Of a DNA stretch of 64,000 bases, positions 10,910 to 20,513 are shown in pieces. Position 1 is the first letter of the stretch. The number at the start of each line of letters is the position of its first letter. The notes beneath the pieces are model-generated. The model did no database searches. It was not told the DNA's origin and was given only the letters and a program-made list of their open reading frames with translations. Source of the DNA: Sulfitobacter sediminilitoris (GTDB taxonomy: Bacteria > Pseudomonadota > Alphaproteobacteria > Rhodobacterales > Rhodobacteraceae); assembly GCF_010667575.1 (NCBI RefSeq), contig NZ_JAABNT010000001.1, forward strand, positions 372,001 through 436,000. Direction: 5' to 3'. The translations under genes and the position numbers were made by a program.

Positions 10910-11013
10910 CGCAGCACCTCTTGATTTCAGGTGCAGCATAGGCGCTTCGCGCCGTCTGGCAAGAGCGTGTTGTCAACCGGGCTAGACAGCCTTGCCCGCG
11001 GACCGTCAGACAG

Positions 11014-13242
11014 TCAGCCGTCCACGCGCGCGAGATCCGCGACCGAGGTACAGATCGTCCTGATGCGGCTCAGCAGGTTCAGCCTGTTGCGGCGCACCGT
11101 CGCGTTATCGCTGTTGACCTGAACGGCATCGAAAAACGCATCAATCGGGCCACGCAGTTCAGCCATCGCCGACATGGCGGTGGTAAAGTCCTGCTTTTCC
11201 ATCGCCGGCGCGATCACCGCCTCTGCTGCATCCAAAGCTTTGAAAAGCGCCTTCTCCTCGTCTGTCTCGGCAAACTTGATGTCGGCGCCATACGAATATT
11301 CCACGCCATCGGCCTCCTCGGCCTGGCTAAGAATATTGTTCGCACGCTTAAAGCCCTGAATCAGGTTTTCGCCGTCGTCGGTTTTGAGCGTCTCGGACAG
11401 CGCCCGGGCGCGTTTGACCAAAAGCGTCAGATCGTCATTACCAGGCATTGCAATACACGCGTCGATCACATCATGGCGCACGCCCTGATCGCGCAGGTAA
11501 ACCTTGAGACGGTCGTGCAGGAAGGACAGAAGATCGCCGGATTTATGCGGCACCTGAACCTCAAGCTTTTCGACAGTCTCGGGGTGCAAGATGTGATCCG
11601 CTTTTTCCATGATTGTTCTGAAAGCAGCACCGAAAACACCGTGGTGCGCGATTTCAGCCACGAGATCGGCAATCAATCCGTCGTGGATGTCATCATGCGC
11701 CTGGCCCTTGTTTCGCACCAGTTGCGCACCGATGAACCGGTCAAGCGGCACGCTTAGATCGTTCTCGACCAAAATTCGGATCACACCCAAAGCCGCCCTC
11801 CGCAGCGCAAAGGGGTCCTTGCTGCCTGTCGGCTTCTCATCGATCGCCCAGAAACCGGTCAGCTTGTCGATCTTCTCGGCCAGTGCCACGGCCATCGACA
11901 CGGGTGCTGTCGGCACATCGTCAGATGGCCCCAGAGGCGCGTAATGTTCCTCTGCCGCAGCGGCGACCGCGTCGGGATACCCTGCCGCCTGCGCATAGTA
12001 GCGCCCCATCAGTCCCTGCAACTCGGGGAATTCATAGACCATCTCGGACGACAGATCGGCCTTGGCCACCCGCGCCGCCCGCTCTGCCTGAACAGGGTCC
12101 GCGCCCACCATCGGGGCCAGCTCGCGCGACAGCACTGCCATGCGCTCAATCAGCTCGGCCTGCGTGCCCAGCTTGTTGTGGAAAGTCACGTTCTCTAGCG
12201 CTTTGACCCACGTTGCCATGCCGGCATCGGACTTGGCCACGCGCAAATCGTTTTCCCAGAAAAACTTGGCATCTGCCAGCCGCGCCGAAAGCACCTTTTC
12301 GTTGCCAGCAAGAATGGTCGCGCCTTCATCCGCTGTCGTGCGGTTGGCGACGGTGACAAACCGCTCGATCCGGCCTGTCTTGGGGTTCCTGACCGAAAAG
12401 AACTTCTGGTGCTCTTTCATCGAGGTTTGCAGCACTTCTGGCGGCAGACCCAGAAAATCATCCGCGATCCGCCCCATCAGCACCACGGGCCATTCGACAA
12501 GGCCCGAGACTTCAGCCAGAAGGCCCGCGTCATCGACCACCTCAAGCCCGCTTGCAAAGGCCATGTTCGTGGCGTCATGCCAAATGGTTTCGGCCCGCTC
12601 GTCAGCGCGCAGAACGACTTTCGCGCGCTTCAGCTTGGCTTCGTAATCGTCAAAGCTTGCGATCGTGATCTCATCGGGGGCCAGAAAACGATGTCCACTG
12701 GTGGTGTTGCCGGACTCGATCCCATCGACCTGCATAGGGACGACCTCGGCCCCGTCCTCTGACACGATGATGCAAAGGATCGAATGCAAAGGACGCACCC
12801 ACTTCAGGCTGCCATTGCCCCAGCGCATCGACTTGGGCCACGGGAAATGGCGAATGGTATGCTCCAACACCTCTGCGACGATCTCGGTTGCCGGACGGCC
12901 CGGCTTGTTGATCTTTGCAAAGAGAATCTTGCCCTTAGGCGTCTCGCGTTCTTCCAGATCATCGCGGCTGACCCCTGCCCCACGCAGGAAGCCTTCAATC
13001 GCCTTTTCGGGCGCGTCCGCCTTGGGGCCTTTGCGCTCTTCCACGACAGAGGGGCTTTCGGCCAGCATCCCTTCCACCGTCAGCGCCAGACGCCGAGGGG
13101 TCGAGAATGCTGCCGCCGAGGCATAGGTCAGCCCCGCCTCGACCAGACCATTCGTGATCATCTTTTGCAGATCTTCCGCGGCGCGGGTTTGCATCCGCGC
13201 GGGAATTTCCTCGGAGAAAAGCTCAATCAGCAGGTCAGGCAC
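11014..13242 (-). CDS. glyS: Glycyl-tRNA synthetase beta subunit
   Basis: 742 residues, typical for the beta chain of the bacterial alpha2beta2 GlyRS, which carries tRNA recognition and the HD-like region. The N-terminus PDLLIELFSEEIPARMQ and the GFLRGAGVSRDDLE and MRWGNGSLKWVRPLHSI segments are diagnostic. The start is a GTG with GAGGAA 5 nt upstream. The partner glyQ lies about 670 nt upstream on the same strand, separated by one small membrane-protein gene, so the complex is encoded in a single unit. Confidence 0.97.
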   Translation of the reverse strand: MPDLLIELFSEEIPARMQTRAAEDLQKMITNGLVEAGLTYASAAAFSTPRRLALTVEGMLAESPSVVEERKGPKADAPEKAIEGFLRGAGVSRDDLEERETPKGKILFAKINKPGRPATEIVAEVLEHTIRHFPWPKSMRWGNGSLKWVRPLHSILCIIVSEDGAEVVPMQVDGIESGNTTSGHRFLAPDEITIASFDDYEAKLKRAKVVLRADERAETIWHDATNMAFASGLEVVDDAGLLAEVSGLVEWPVVLMGRIADDFLGLPPEVLQTSMKEHQKFFSVRNPKTGRIERFVTVANRTTADEGATILAGNEKVLSARLADAKFFWENDLRVAKSDAGMATWVKALENVTFHNKLGTQAELIERMAVLSRELAPMVGADPVQAERAARVAKADLSSEMVYEFPELQGLMGRYYAQAAGYPDAVAAAAEEHYAPLGPSDDVPTAPVSMAVALAEKIDKLTGFWAIDEKPTGSKDPFALRRAALGVIRILVENDLSVPLDRFIGAQLVRNKGQAHDDIHDGLIADLVAEIAHHGVFGAAFRTIMEKADHILHPETVEKLEVQVPHKSGDLLSFLHDRLKVYLRDQGVRHDVIDACIAMPGNDDLTLLVKRARALSETLKTDDGENLIQGFKRANNILSQAEEADGVEYSYGADIKFAETDEEKALFKALDAAEAVIAPAMEKQDFTTAMSAMAELRGPIDAFFDAVQVNSDNATVRRNRLNLLSRIRTICTSVADLARVDG

Positions 13243-13306
13243 GGAATTTCCTCAGATAGAACGGGGTTTGAAGGGGGGATAACGGCAAGGGGTTGGGCGG
13301 TCCAGA

Positions 13307-13822
13307 TCAATCCGTTGGGAGAGGCGGACATTCCTCACCGACAACAGTACCGTCATAGGCTTTGTCGCCGCAGTCGTTCAGTTCGTGCCAGACATAGCCG
13401 CGCCCGTCCTGCGTGATGGCCACCACACGGTCGACCCCGTAGGCGACGTTCTTGCCACTCAGAAATGTAAGCGCCGTACCCGCCTCAAGCTCCGCGCCGA
13501 TGGCGGCGGCGTCAAAACAGTCAAACCAGCCCGGCGCGTTGCGCGGGGTGATGTCAGGCGCCAGCACGTAGGTCTCCGTAAAGAACGCCAGGCTCTGCGG
13601 CGTGGTGAAACAGGCGCGGTAGCGAATGGGCGAGCTTTCCGCGTCGATGGCCTCGAAGTTGTCAAAGACGATGGTCTCCGGCGCGTCCGTGGCCAGTGCT
13701 ACAAGCTGCACGTCCTCGTCGTAAACGGCCTCGTAAAAACCGTAGATTTGCAGGTAGTACAGCGCCCCGCCCGCCAGTGCCGCTGACAACAAGATCACGA
13801 TCCCCATGATTTTACCGCTCAT
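13307..13822 (-). CDS. Small membrane-anchored protein between glyQ and glyS (DUF6446-like)
   Basis: A 171-residue protein with an N-terminal signal anchor (IMGIVILLSAALAGGALYYL) and a soluble periplasmic part. The latter contains YRACFTTP, three further Cys residues and a C-terminal GEECPPLPTD. Its position between glyQ and glyS on the same strand suggests co-transcription. I believe it matches the DUF6446 family of Rhodobacteraceae, from memory. No catalytic motif is visible; the several Cys may form disulfides. Confidence 0.75.
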   Translation of the reverse strand: MSGKIMGIVILLSAALAGGALYYLQIYGFYEAVYDEDVQLVALATDAPETIVFDNFEAIDAESSPIRYRACFTTPQSLAFFTETYVLAPDITPRNAPGWFDCFDAAAIGAELEAGTALTFLSGKNVAYGVDRVVAITQDGRGYVWHELNDCGDKAYDGTVVGEECPPLPTD

Positions 13823-13916
13823 GATGCTGCGTGCTCCGTGCTGCGGCTGGTGGTGCCTTGTGCATCAAAATGGAACTCGCGTCGTTCCGATAACTGCTGG
13901 CGATCAGCACACGGTC

Positions 13917-14855
13917 TCATGCCGCGTCCTCGGTCCAGCCACCTGCACGGGTTTGCACAAATGCATCGGCGCACATCTTGGCCAGGGTCCGTACCCGTCC
14001 GATATAGGCCTGACGTTCGGTGACTGAAATCACGCCGCGCGCGTCAAGCAGGTTGAACATGTGACTGGCCTTAATGCACTGGTCATAGGCCGGATGCGCC
14101 ATAATGATCCGCTTGCCGGTTTTTGGGTCCACAGCAGGCTGATCAAGGATCGCCTTGCAATGGGCTTCGGCCTCTTCGAACTGGCGCAGCAGGACTTCGG
14201 TGTTTGCAGTGTCGAAGTTCCAGCGCGCGTATTCCTCCTCGGTCTGCTTAAAGACGTCCGCGTAAGTCAGCTCAATCGGGCTGCCCGGATCATTGAACGG
14301 CATATCCATCACGTGATCGACGCCAAGGACATACATCGCCAGCCGTTCCAGACCGTAGGTCAGCTCGCCCGAGACCGGATGGCAATCATGCCCGCCAACC
14401 TGCTGGAAATATGTGAACTGGCTGACTTCCATACCATCGCACCAGACTTCCCAGCCCAACCCCCATGCGCCAAGGGTCGGGCTTTCCCAGTCATCCTCGA
14501 CAAAACGGATATCATGCATCTCCATATCGATGCCGATGGCTTCGAGAGAGCCGAGGTAAAGTTCCTGAAGGTTCGGCGGGCTGGGCTTGATCAGCACTTG
14601 GTATTGGTAATAGTGCTGCAAGCGGTTGGGGTTCTCACCATAGCGCCCGTCGGTTGGACGGCGCGACGGCTGCACATAGGCCGCAGCCCAGGGTTGCGTG
14701 CCAAGCGACCGCAGGGTCGTGGCCGGATGAAACGTCCCCGCGCCCACTTCCATGTCATAGGGCTGCAACACCGCGCAGCCCTGTGCCGCCCAATAGTTCT
14801 GCAAAGCCAGAATGATAGACTGAAAAGACCGGGGTTTTTCGGGGGTCTTGGACAT
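13917..14855 (-). CDS. glyQ: Glycyl-tRNA synthetase alpha subunit
   Basis: 312 residues. The class II catalytic chain begins [20 protein letters not shown] and contains [36 protein letters not shown] and the FTYFQQVGG motif that binds glycyl-adenylate. It activates glycine and acts only together with GlyS. AGAGG lies upstream of the ATG. Confidence 0.98.
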   Translation of the reverse strand: MSKTPEKPRSFQSIILALQNYWAAQGCAVLQPYDMEVGAGTFHPATTLRSLGTQPWAAAYVQPSRRPTDGRYGENPNRLQHYYQYQVLIKPSPPNLQELYLGSLEAIGIDMEMHDIRFVEDDWESPTLGAWGLGWEVWCDGMEVSQFTYFQQVGGHDCHPVSGELTYGLERLAMYVLGVDHVMDMPFNDPGSPIELTYADVFKQTEEEYARWNFDTANTEVLLRQFEEAEAHCKAILDQPAVDPKTGKRIIMAHPAYDQCIKASHMFNLLDARGVISVTERQAYIGRVRTLAKMCADAFVQTRAGGWTEDAA

Positions 14856-15010
14856 GTGCCACGCCTCTTTGTGATGCGGCCTCTACCTACGGGTCACACC
14901 ACAGGGCGTCAATTGCGACACAGCGACAAATTCGATCCGGCGACCATGGTATTGCGGGTGATTTCCTGCTTATCTGCGGCCAGCATTGAATCATTTGAGA
15001 AACTTCCACC

Positions 15011-16783
15011 ATGACGCGAATCTTGCAGGTTTTTCTGGTCGTTATTCTGGCGCTTTCCCAAATCGCAGGGACAGCACAGGCACAATCGGCCGATGACGTG
15101 GTCTGGGTCCAGATCGAGGCGCAGCCAAGTCTGGCCGAAGCGACCGCGCGGGCGCGGGTTTATGCCGGCCAGCTTGAAGATGTGAATGGCTTTTCCCTTG
15201 GTGGGGGGTGGTATGGTATCGCGGTTGGTCCATACCGGAGGGCCGATGCAGAGCAGGTACTGCGATCCTACGTGCGCGACCGGATCGTGCCGCGCGACAG
15301 CTTTATTCAGCTGTCCGAGGCCTTTCGCCAGCAATTCTGGCCCGTAGGCGCGAACGTCCTGAACCGCGGCGTGCTTGAGGCACCCGCGTCGGTCGAGACT
15401 GCAACGGCACCAAGCGCGCCTGAACCTGAAACCGTGGCAGATGAGCCAACCCTGAAACCCACCGACGAAACCCTTGCCGAGGCCCGGCGCAGTGAACGCA
15501 TTCTGACCGCACAAGAGCGTAAGGATCTGCAGATCGCCTTGCAATGGGCGGGGTATTATGACGCCGCGATTGACGGCTCTTATGGACGTGGAACGCGCAA
15601 CTCAATGGCAGCATGGCAGGAGGCCAATAACTTTGAGACCACAGGTGTGCTGACCACCTTGCAGCGCGCTGCCTTGCTCAAACAGTACAACGCTGTGCTG
15701 GACGGTTTGGGGCTGCAGGTTGTCCGCGATGCGCAGGCCGGGATCGAAATGATCATGCCCACCGCCGAGGTCGGATTCTCCCGTTACGAGGCGCCCTTCG
15801 CACATTACGACAGCACCGGCGACATTGGCGCACGGGTGATCCTGATCTCTCAGCAGGGAGATCAGAACACACTTTTTGGCCTCTACGAGATCATGCAAAC
15901 GCTTGAAATCGTGCCGGTTGATGGTCCGCGCCAGCGCAATAACACGTCTTTTGAACTGGTTGGCGAAAACGCGCGGATCGTGAGCCAGACGCAAGTATCT
16001 CTGCAGGATGGCCAGGTCAAAGGTTTCACACTTATCTGGCCTGCAGGTGACGAAGACCGCCGCCGCCGTGTCGTGGCCGAGATGGCCAAGAGCTTTACCC
16101 GCCTGCCCGGCGCTCTGGACCCATCGGCAGGCAGCGATGCGGAACAGGCAATTGACCTGATCTCGGGACTTCAGATACGCCAGCCCAAACTGTCGCGATC
16201 AGGCTTTTTCATTGACGGCAGCGGTGCGGTGCTGACCACATCCGAAGCCGTGGAGACCTGCGGACGCCTCACGCTTGATGGCGACACAGAGGCAGATGTT
16301 CTGGCACAAGACAAGAACAACGGCGTGGCGATCCTGAAACCACGCGTGTCGCTGGCCCCGCTCGCCGTGGCCTCTTTCAGCATTGGCACTCCGCGCCTGC
16401 AATCGGAAGTGTCCGTTGCCGGTTATTCCTACGAAGGCGTGCTGAGCGCGGCGACGCTGACCTATGGCAAGCTGGCGGATGTGCGCGGCCTGCGCGGCGA
16501 AGAGAACGTCAACCGGCTTGACCTCAAGGCCCAGCCAGGAGACGCGGGTGGTCCGGTGTTTGACGCCAGCGGCAACGTGGTGGGAATGCTTTTGCCCAAG
16601 CCGCAAGGCGGACAGGAGTTGCCACAGAACGTCAGCTTTGCGTTGGCGGGAACCTCCATTGCTGACGTCGCCAACCAGGCGGGCGTGCAATTGACAGCCG
16701 CCGACCGCACCGGCACGGCAGCCCCTCGCGATCTGCGGATTGCGGCACAGGGCATGACAGTTCTGGTCAGCTGCTGGGAATGA
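15011..16783 (+). CDS. Secreted SPOR-like / peptidoglycan-binding / catalytically dead trypsin-like protein
   Basis: 590 residues. A signal peptide (about 1-24, cleavage after AQA) is followed by a SPOR-like domain (about 28-95, WVQIEAQPSLAEATARA to VGPYRRADAEQVL), a Pro/Glu linker, and a peptidoglycan-binding repeat (about 168-220, ALQWAGYYDAAIDGSYGRGT). The C-terminal trypsin-like fold covers about 390-565. All three catalytic positions are changed: His to Glu412 (VLTTSEAV), Asp to Gly438 (NNGVAILK) and Ser to Ala512 (GDAGGP). It therefore looks like a periplasmic, wall-associated pseudoprotease, perhaps a scaffold or regulator. It is divergent from glyQ and apparently monocistronic. Confidence 0.85.
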   Translation: MTRILQVFLVVILALSQIAGTAQAQSADDVVWVQIEAQPSLAEATARARVYAGQLEDVNGFSLGGGWYGIAVGPYRRADAEQVLRSYVRDRIVPRDSFIQLSEAFRQQFWPVGANVLNRGVLEAPASVETATAPSAPEPETVADEPTLKPTDETLAEARRSERILTAQERKDLQIALQWAGYYDAAIDGSYGRGTRNSMAAWQEANNFETTGVLTTLQRAALLKQYNAVLDGLGLQVVRDAQAGIEMIMPTAEVGFSRYEAPFAHYDSTGDIGARVILISQQGDQNTLFGLYEIMQTLEIVPVDGPRQRNNTSFELVGENARIVSQTQVSLQDGQVKGFTLIWPAGDEDRRRRVVAEMAKSFTRLPGALDPSAGSDAEQAIDLISGLQIRQPKLSRSGFFIDGSGAVLTTSEAVETCGRLTLDGDTEADVLAQDKNNGVAILKPRVSLAPLAVASFSIGTPRLQSEVSVAGYSYEGVLSAATLTYGKLADVRGLRGEENVNRLDLKAQPGDAGGPVFDASGNVVGMLLPKPQGGQELPQNVSFALAGTSIADVANQAGVQLTAADRTGTAAPRDLRIAAQGMTVLVSCWE

Positions 16784-16884
16784 GCCCAGCGCCAGAAGCT
16801 GTGAAAGGTTCCGACGTTAATTGAGGGTAGAGGCGCCAGCGGCACCTCTGCTCATTTGTAGAACCCATCGAAAGAAAAAGATTT

Positions 16885-18492
16885 CTAGGCAATATCCGGT
16901 GTCACGTGAATGAGCGTTGGCCCGGCGGCTGAAAACGCCTGCCGCACCGCTGCCTGCATTTCGTCCAAGGACCCCGGCTTGACCGCTGCCGCACCAAAAG
17001 CCTCGGCCAGCTTCACAAAATCCGGGTTCCGCGCGATGACCGCATTGGGCGCGATCTGCGCGCCCACCATGCTGGCCTCAATCGCGCCCAGCTTGCCATT
17101 GTCCCACAGGATGATCGGGATCGGCAGGCCCAGTTCCACCGCCACGCCAAGCTCTGCCATGGTGTAGTGAAAACCGTAGTCTCCCATGATCGCGATGGTG
17201 GGCTGCCCGTCGCGCCCCACCGCCCCGCCGATAGCGGCTGGCAGCGCATAGCCCAGCGTGCCAAAGCCGTAGGGGTGGTGCCAGTGGCCGGGTTCATCCA
17301 TATCCCAGACCTCTTTCGAGGCATAGGCGAACTGGGTCATGTCGGAGTAGATCATGGTGCCGTCGGGCAGGCAGGCCTTAAGCGCATCTGCAACGGGCAG
17401 CACGCCGGGATACTCCGCATCCACCTCGGCGCGCCAGCGTTGCCGCAACCTGATCACCTCTTCGTCTGACCAATCGGTATTGATCTCGGCGTCCTTGATC
17501 AACTCCCAAGTGGCTTCCATCATCGGGTAGCTTGAAACACAGAAAGCCTCGACTTCCTCCTGTGGAAGGCCCGCTAAATTTTCGGGGTCTTCATCTATTC
17601 GAATTGTCTTGCAAGAATGGCCCAGCTCTTTTCGCCAAAGATCGACCTCTGCAAGTTCCGACCCGATCACTACAACTAGATCAGCAGTCGCTAAAACAGA
17701 TGCCGAATCTGGTCGTGCGAGCATTGAACCAAGATGGAGTGAATGGTCAGGGCCAATCAAACCGCGCCCGGCATAGGTCTCAAAAGTCGCTGCCTTCGAA
17801 GCCATGGCCAACTTGGTGCATAGAGTCCGCCCCATCAAAGTTGCGCCCCCACCGAAGACAATAATTGGCCGCCGCGCCTCTTTCAGAGCTTTCGCAACCT
17901 GTGTTGACGCATATTCATCGCGTTGAGGTCGCTGCGGCCCCCAGCGTTCGAACCGGCTTGCGTAGGGTGAGATGGCGGCCATCCCTTCCAAAACCCCAAT
18001 CGGCACCTGCACATGCTTGGGACGCATCCGCTCCGTCTCGAACTCCACCAGCGCCCGGTCAATGAGCGCATAGGCCGCCTCTGCCGAGCGCGCCTCATGG
18101 GACCAGTCGCAGACCGTCTCAGCCGCCGCGCGCTGGTCCTTCATCTGGTGCAACTGCCCGCGCCGGGCCGCCGTCTCATCCAGACAGGACGAAATCACCA
18201 GCATCGGCACGCTATCCGAATAGGCCTGCCCCATCGGCGTCATGATGTTGCAGAGCCCCGGCCCGGTGATCACATAGGCCACGCCGGGCCGCCCCGTCGC
18301 GCGGGCATAGCCATCGGCCATGAAGCCTGCGCCCTGTTCGTGACGCGCCAAAACGTGCGTGATCCCCGCCTCCTCGATCCCGCGGTACATCTCCTGATTA
18401 TGCACGCCGGGAATGCCAAAGATCACATCCACCCCGCGATCCTTGAGCATATGAGAGATTTGAGCGCCCAGCGGGCGGGTCTGATCAGCCAT
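16885..18492 (-). CDS. Thiamine-diphosphate-dependent decarboxylase/synthase, AruI-like
   Basis: 535 residues of the acetolactate synthase superfamily: Pyr domain with the catalytic Glu in ARHEQGAGFMADGYAR, central Rossmann-like domain, and PP domain with the ThDP motif beginning GDYGFHYTMAELG and the DNGKLGAIEAS helix. Enzymes of this type in roseobacters are usually annotated as 5-guanidino-2-oxopentanoate decarboxylase (arginine transaminase pathway); that substrate assignment is by family resemblance only. The start shares a nucleotide with the trkH stop. The stretch 17,565-17,850 has lower GC (about 50%) than the rest (60-70%). Confidence 0.82.
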   Translation of the reverse strand: MADQTRPLGAQISHMLKDRGVDVIFGIPGVHNQEMYRGIEEAGITHVLARHEQGAGFMADGYARATGRPGVAYVITGPGLCNIMTPMGQAYSDSVPMLVISSCLDETAARRGQLHQMKDQRAAAETVCDWSHEARSAEAAYALIDRALVEFETERMRPKHVQVPIGVLEGMAAISPYASRFERWGPQRPQRDEYASTQVAKALKEARRPIIVFGGGATLMGRTLCTKLAMASKAATFETYAGRGLIGPDHSLHLGSMLARPDSASVLATADLVVVIGSELAEVDLWRKELGHSCKTIRIDEDPENLAGLPQEEVEAFCVSSYPMMEATWELIKDAEINTDWSDEEVIRLRQRWRAEVDAEYPGVLPVADALKACLPDGTMIYSDMTQFAYASKEVWDMDEPGHWHHPYGFGTLGYALPAAIGGAVGRDGQPTIAIMGDYGFHYTMAELGVAVELGLPIPIILWDNGKLGAIEASMVGAQIAPNAVIARNPDFVKLAEAFGAAAVKPGSLDEMQAAVRQAFSAAGPTLIHVTPDIA

Positions 18493-19940
18493 CAGGCCCT
18501 CCAGAATTTAACGGTAAGAATGACATAGACAGCCAGCAGTTCCAGGCGCCCTAGCAGCATCGCAATGCTCAGGATCCATTTTGCGGTATCGTTGAGGCTG
18601 CTGAAGTTGCCTGCAGGTCCAATAATCTCGCCCAGACCGGGCCCGATGTTGGCAAGCGCTGCTGCCGCGCCAGAAACCGACGTGATGAAATCAAGCCCTG
18701 TCAGGCTTAGCGCCACAGCCACAAGGCCTAGTGTCACCACGAAAAACATGAAAAAGGACATCACCGATCCCAGAACATCCGGTCCGACCGGTCGCCCGTC
18801 ATAGCGCGGGGTAAAGATACCGTGGGGTGACCGGATCAGCTGAAGCTGCGAACGGATCGAGGCGAAAAGGAGCTGATAGCGGAAGATCTTGATCGAACAG
18901 GCGGTAGAGCCCGCACAGCCACCGATCAGTCCGATAAAGAAGAAGAGGGCAACGGCAAAAGACCCCCACTGCATGTAATCGACAGAAGCGTAACCCGTGC
19001 CTGTGACGATCGACACGATGTTGAAAAGCGCCTCACGAAAACTTTGCTCCCACGATTGGGACAGGACCTGTGACAACAGAAAAAAGGCAACGGCCACCAG
19101 CACTAAGACCGTAATCAGAAACCCCCTGACCTGAGGGTCACGGTGCAGCGCCATGGCGTTTCCGTTCAGCAATTGCACGTACCGCACAAATGGCAGAGCG
19201 GCAAAGATCATGAATACCGACGCAACGTATTCAGCAGGCCCTGCAAAGGCACCGAACGAGGCGTCGTAGTTGGCAAAACCACCTGTCGCGATCGTCGTGA
19301 AAGCATGCACGGTCGCATCGAAAACGTCCATGCCCACCGCCAGATAGCTGAGTGCGCAAGCAACGGTGAGCCACAGGTAAATAACCGAAATCTGGGTCGC
19401 GATCTGACCGGCACGTGGCAGAATTTTCCCAAAAGTATCAAAGCCTTCAGACTTAAAGATCTGCATGCCGCCAACCTTGAGTTCGGGAAGAAACACCATG
19501 GCCACGACGATGATACCAACGCCGCCCAGCCATTGCAGGATGCCACGCCAGAGAAGCAATCCCTTGGGCATCGTATCAAGCCCCGACAGCACGGTTGATC
19601 CGGTGGTGGTCAGACCTGACATTGCCTCAAAGAACGCATCGGTGAAATCCGCCCCCGTCTCTCCCAGCATAAACGGGATGGCGCCGAACACGGGCAGCAT
19701 CAGCCAGACACCTGAGGTCAACAAAAAGGTTTGCTGGATCGTCAGCCCCTCGCGTGGGCCGTTCGCACAGGCCAGCGCGATCATTCCGCCTGCAAGCGTG
19801 GTGACCAGACAGCTTTCCGCGAAAACCATCCAATGGCCCCTGCCCTCGGCGATATCGACAAGCATGGGCAGGATCATCGCGACCCCAAGCACCGCCACCA
19901 GCAGGCCAACCACATATCCGACAGGGCGCAGATCCAACAT
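18492..19940 (-). CDS. trkH: Trk-type potassium uptake protein, membrane subunit
   Basis: 482 residues from MLDLRPVGYV, the size of TrkH. It has four repeated M1-P-M2 hairpins with pore-loop Gly residues in GLTTTGSTVLSGLD, TIATGGFANYD, IVTGTGYASVDY and LANIGPGLG. It forms the K+-translocating dimer and would work with a TrkA nucleotide-binding regulator, which is not in the window. In-frame starts at 19988 and 20003 exist but add only unconserved residues and have no clear ribosome-binding site; the start remains uncertain. Confidence 0.93.
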   Translation of the reverse strand: MLDLRPVGYVVGLLVAVLGVAMILPMLVDIAEGRGHWMVFAESCLVTTLAGGMIALACANGPREGLTIQQTFLLTSGVWLMLPVFGAIPFMLGETGADFTDAFFEAMSGLTTTGSTVLSGLDTMPKGLLLWRGILQWLGGVGIIVVAMVFLPELKVGGMQIFKSEGFDTFGKILPRAGQIATQISVIYLWLTVACALSYLAVGMDVFDATVHAFTTIATGGFANYDASFGAFAGPAEYVASVFMIFAALPFVRYVQLLNGNAMALHRDPQVRGFLITVLVLVAVAFFLLSQVLSQSWEQSFREALFNIVSIVTGTGYASVDYMQWGSFAVALFFFIGLIGGCAGSTACSIKIFRYQLLFASIRSQLQLIRSPHGIFTPRYDGRPVGPDVLGSVMSFFMFFVVTLGLVAVALSLTGLDFITSVSGAAAALANIGPGLGEIIGPAGNFSSLNDTAKWILSIAMLLGRLELLAVYVILTVKFWRA

Positions 19941-20010
19941 GCCAGCAGCGTTGGCTCGCCCCTCGCGCGGTGTCAAGCGATCACGCATCAGTGGAAAGGT
20001 CATTTGACAT

Positions 20011-20060
20011 AAAAACGGCCCGGCCCAGACGCATTTTGCGCCATCGGGCTGTCGGGCCGC
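20011..20060 (-). terminator. Rho-independent terminator of the DUF1127 gene
   Basis: On the minus strand CGGCCCG pairs with CGGGCCG over a loop of about 30 nt that can form an inner GCCC/GGGC helix. TTTTTA follows. It lies just past the DUF1127 stop and before trkH. Confidence 0.7.
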
Positions 20061-20083
20061 TTGTCAGTAAGTTGAGTCTAGGC

Positions 20084-20335
20084 TCAGAGGTAGTAGAGGT
20101 CCGCAAACACTGTGTGCACGATGTCTTCGCGCTTGATCTTCAGTGATGCAAGTTCCGCGTCTGTTTTGCTTTCCAGATAGCGAACTTTCTTGACCCGCGC
20201 GTTCATGCTTGAGTTCTCGACCATAGCATACATCAAACGGGAGAAACCGTTGCCAATTGCGGCAAGTGCGTTGCGGGTCAGAGTGATTTCACGGCTCAGC
20301 ACCTGTGCTGGGCTGGATAAGTCGGAATAGGCCAT
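20084..20335 (-). CDS. DUF1127 small protein
   Basis: 83 residues. The C-terminal part (about 40-83, NARVKKVRYLESKTDAELASLKI then KREDIVHTVFADLYYL) matches the YjiS-like DUF1127 family found widely in alphaproteobacteria. Members with Arg/Lys-rich helices have been linked to RNA turnover and phosphate or stress responses, but no role can be assigned here. AAGGAG stands 8 nt before the ATG. A hairpin terminator follows, so it is its own transcription unit. Confidence 0.85.
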   Translation of the reverse strand: MAYSDLSSPAQVLSREITLTRNALAAIGNGFSRLMYAMVENSSMNARVKKVRYLESKTDAELASLKIKREDIVHTVFADLYYL

Positions 20336-20460
20336 TAGAGGCTCCTTAGAATGTCTTCGTTCGCCTCCCTACCGCATGAAGTAGGTCGCCCAACCCCCAA
20401 GGAGAACAGACAAGATTGCATAGCCGCTGTACCCAAGACGCATGCCAATGAGCCGGTCAC

Positions 20461-20491
20461 AAAAAAACGCGCCTCCGTGGGCGCGCTTTTT
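20461..20491 (-). terminator. Rho-independent terminator of folE2
   Basis: CGCGCC / GGCGCG stem with a six-base loop, flanked by seven A on the left and five T on the right, so it can work on both strands. It lies about 25 nt past the folE2 stop. Confidence 0.8.
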
Positions 20492-20513
20492 GTTCTACAG
20501 GTTTTGTTCTTGA

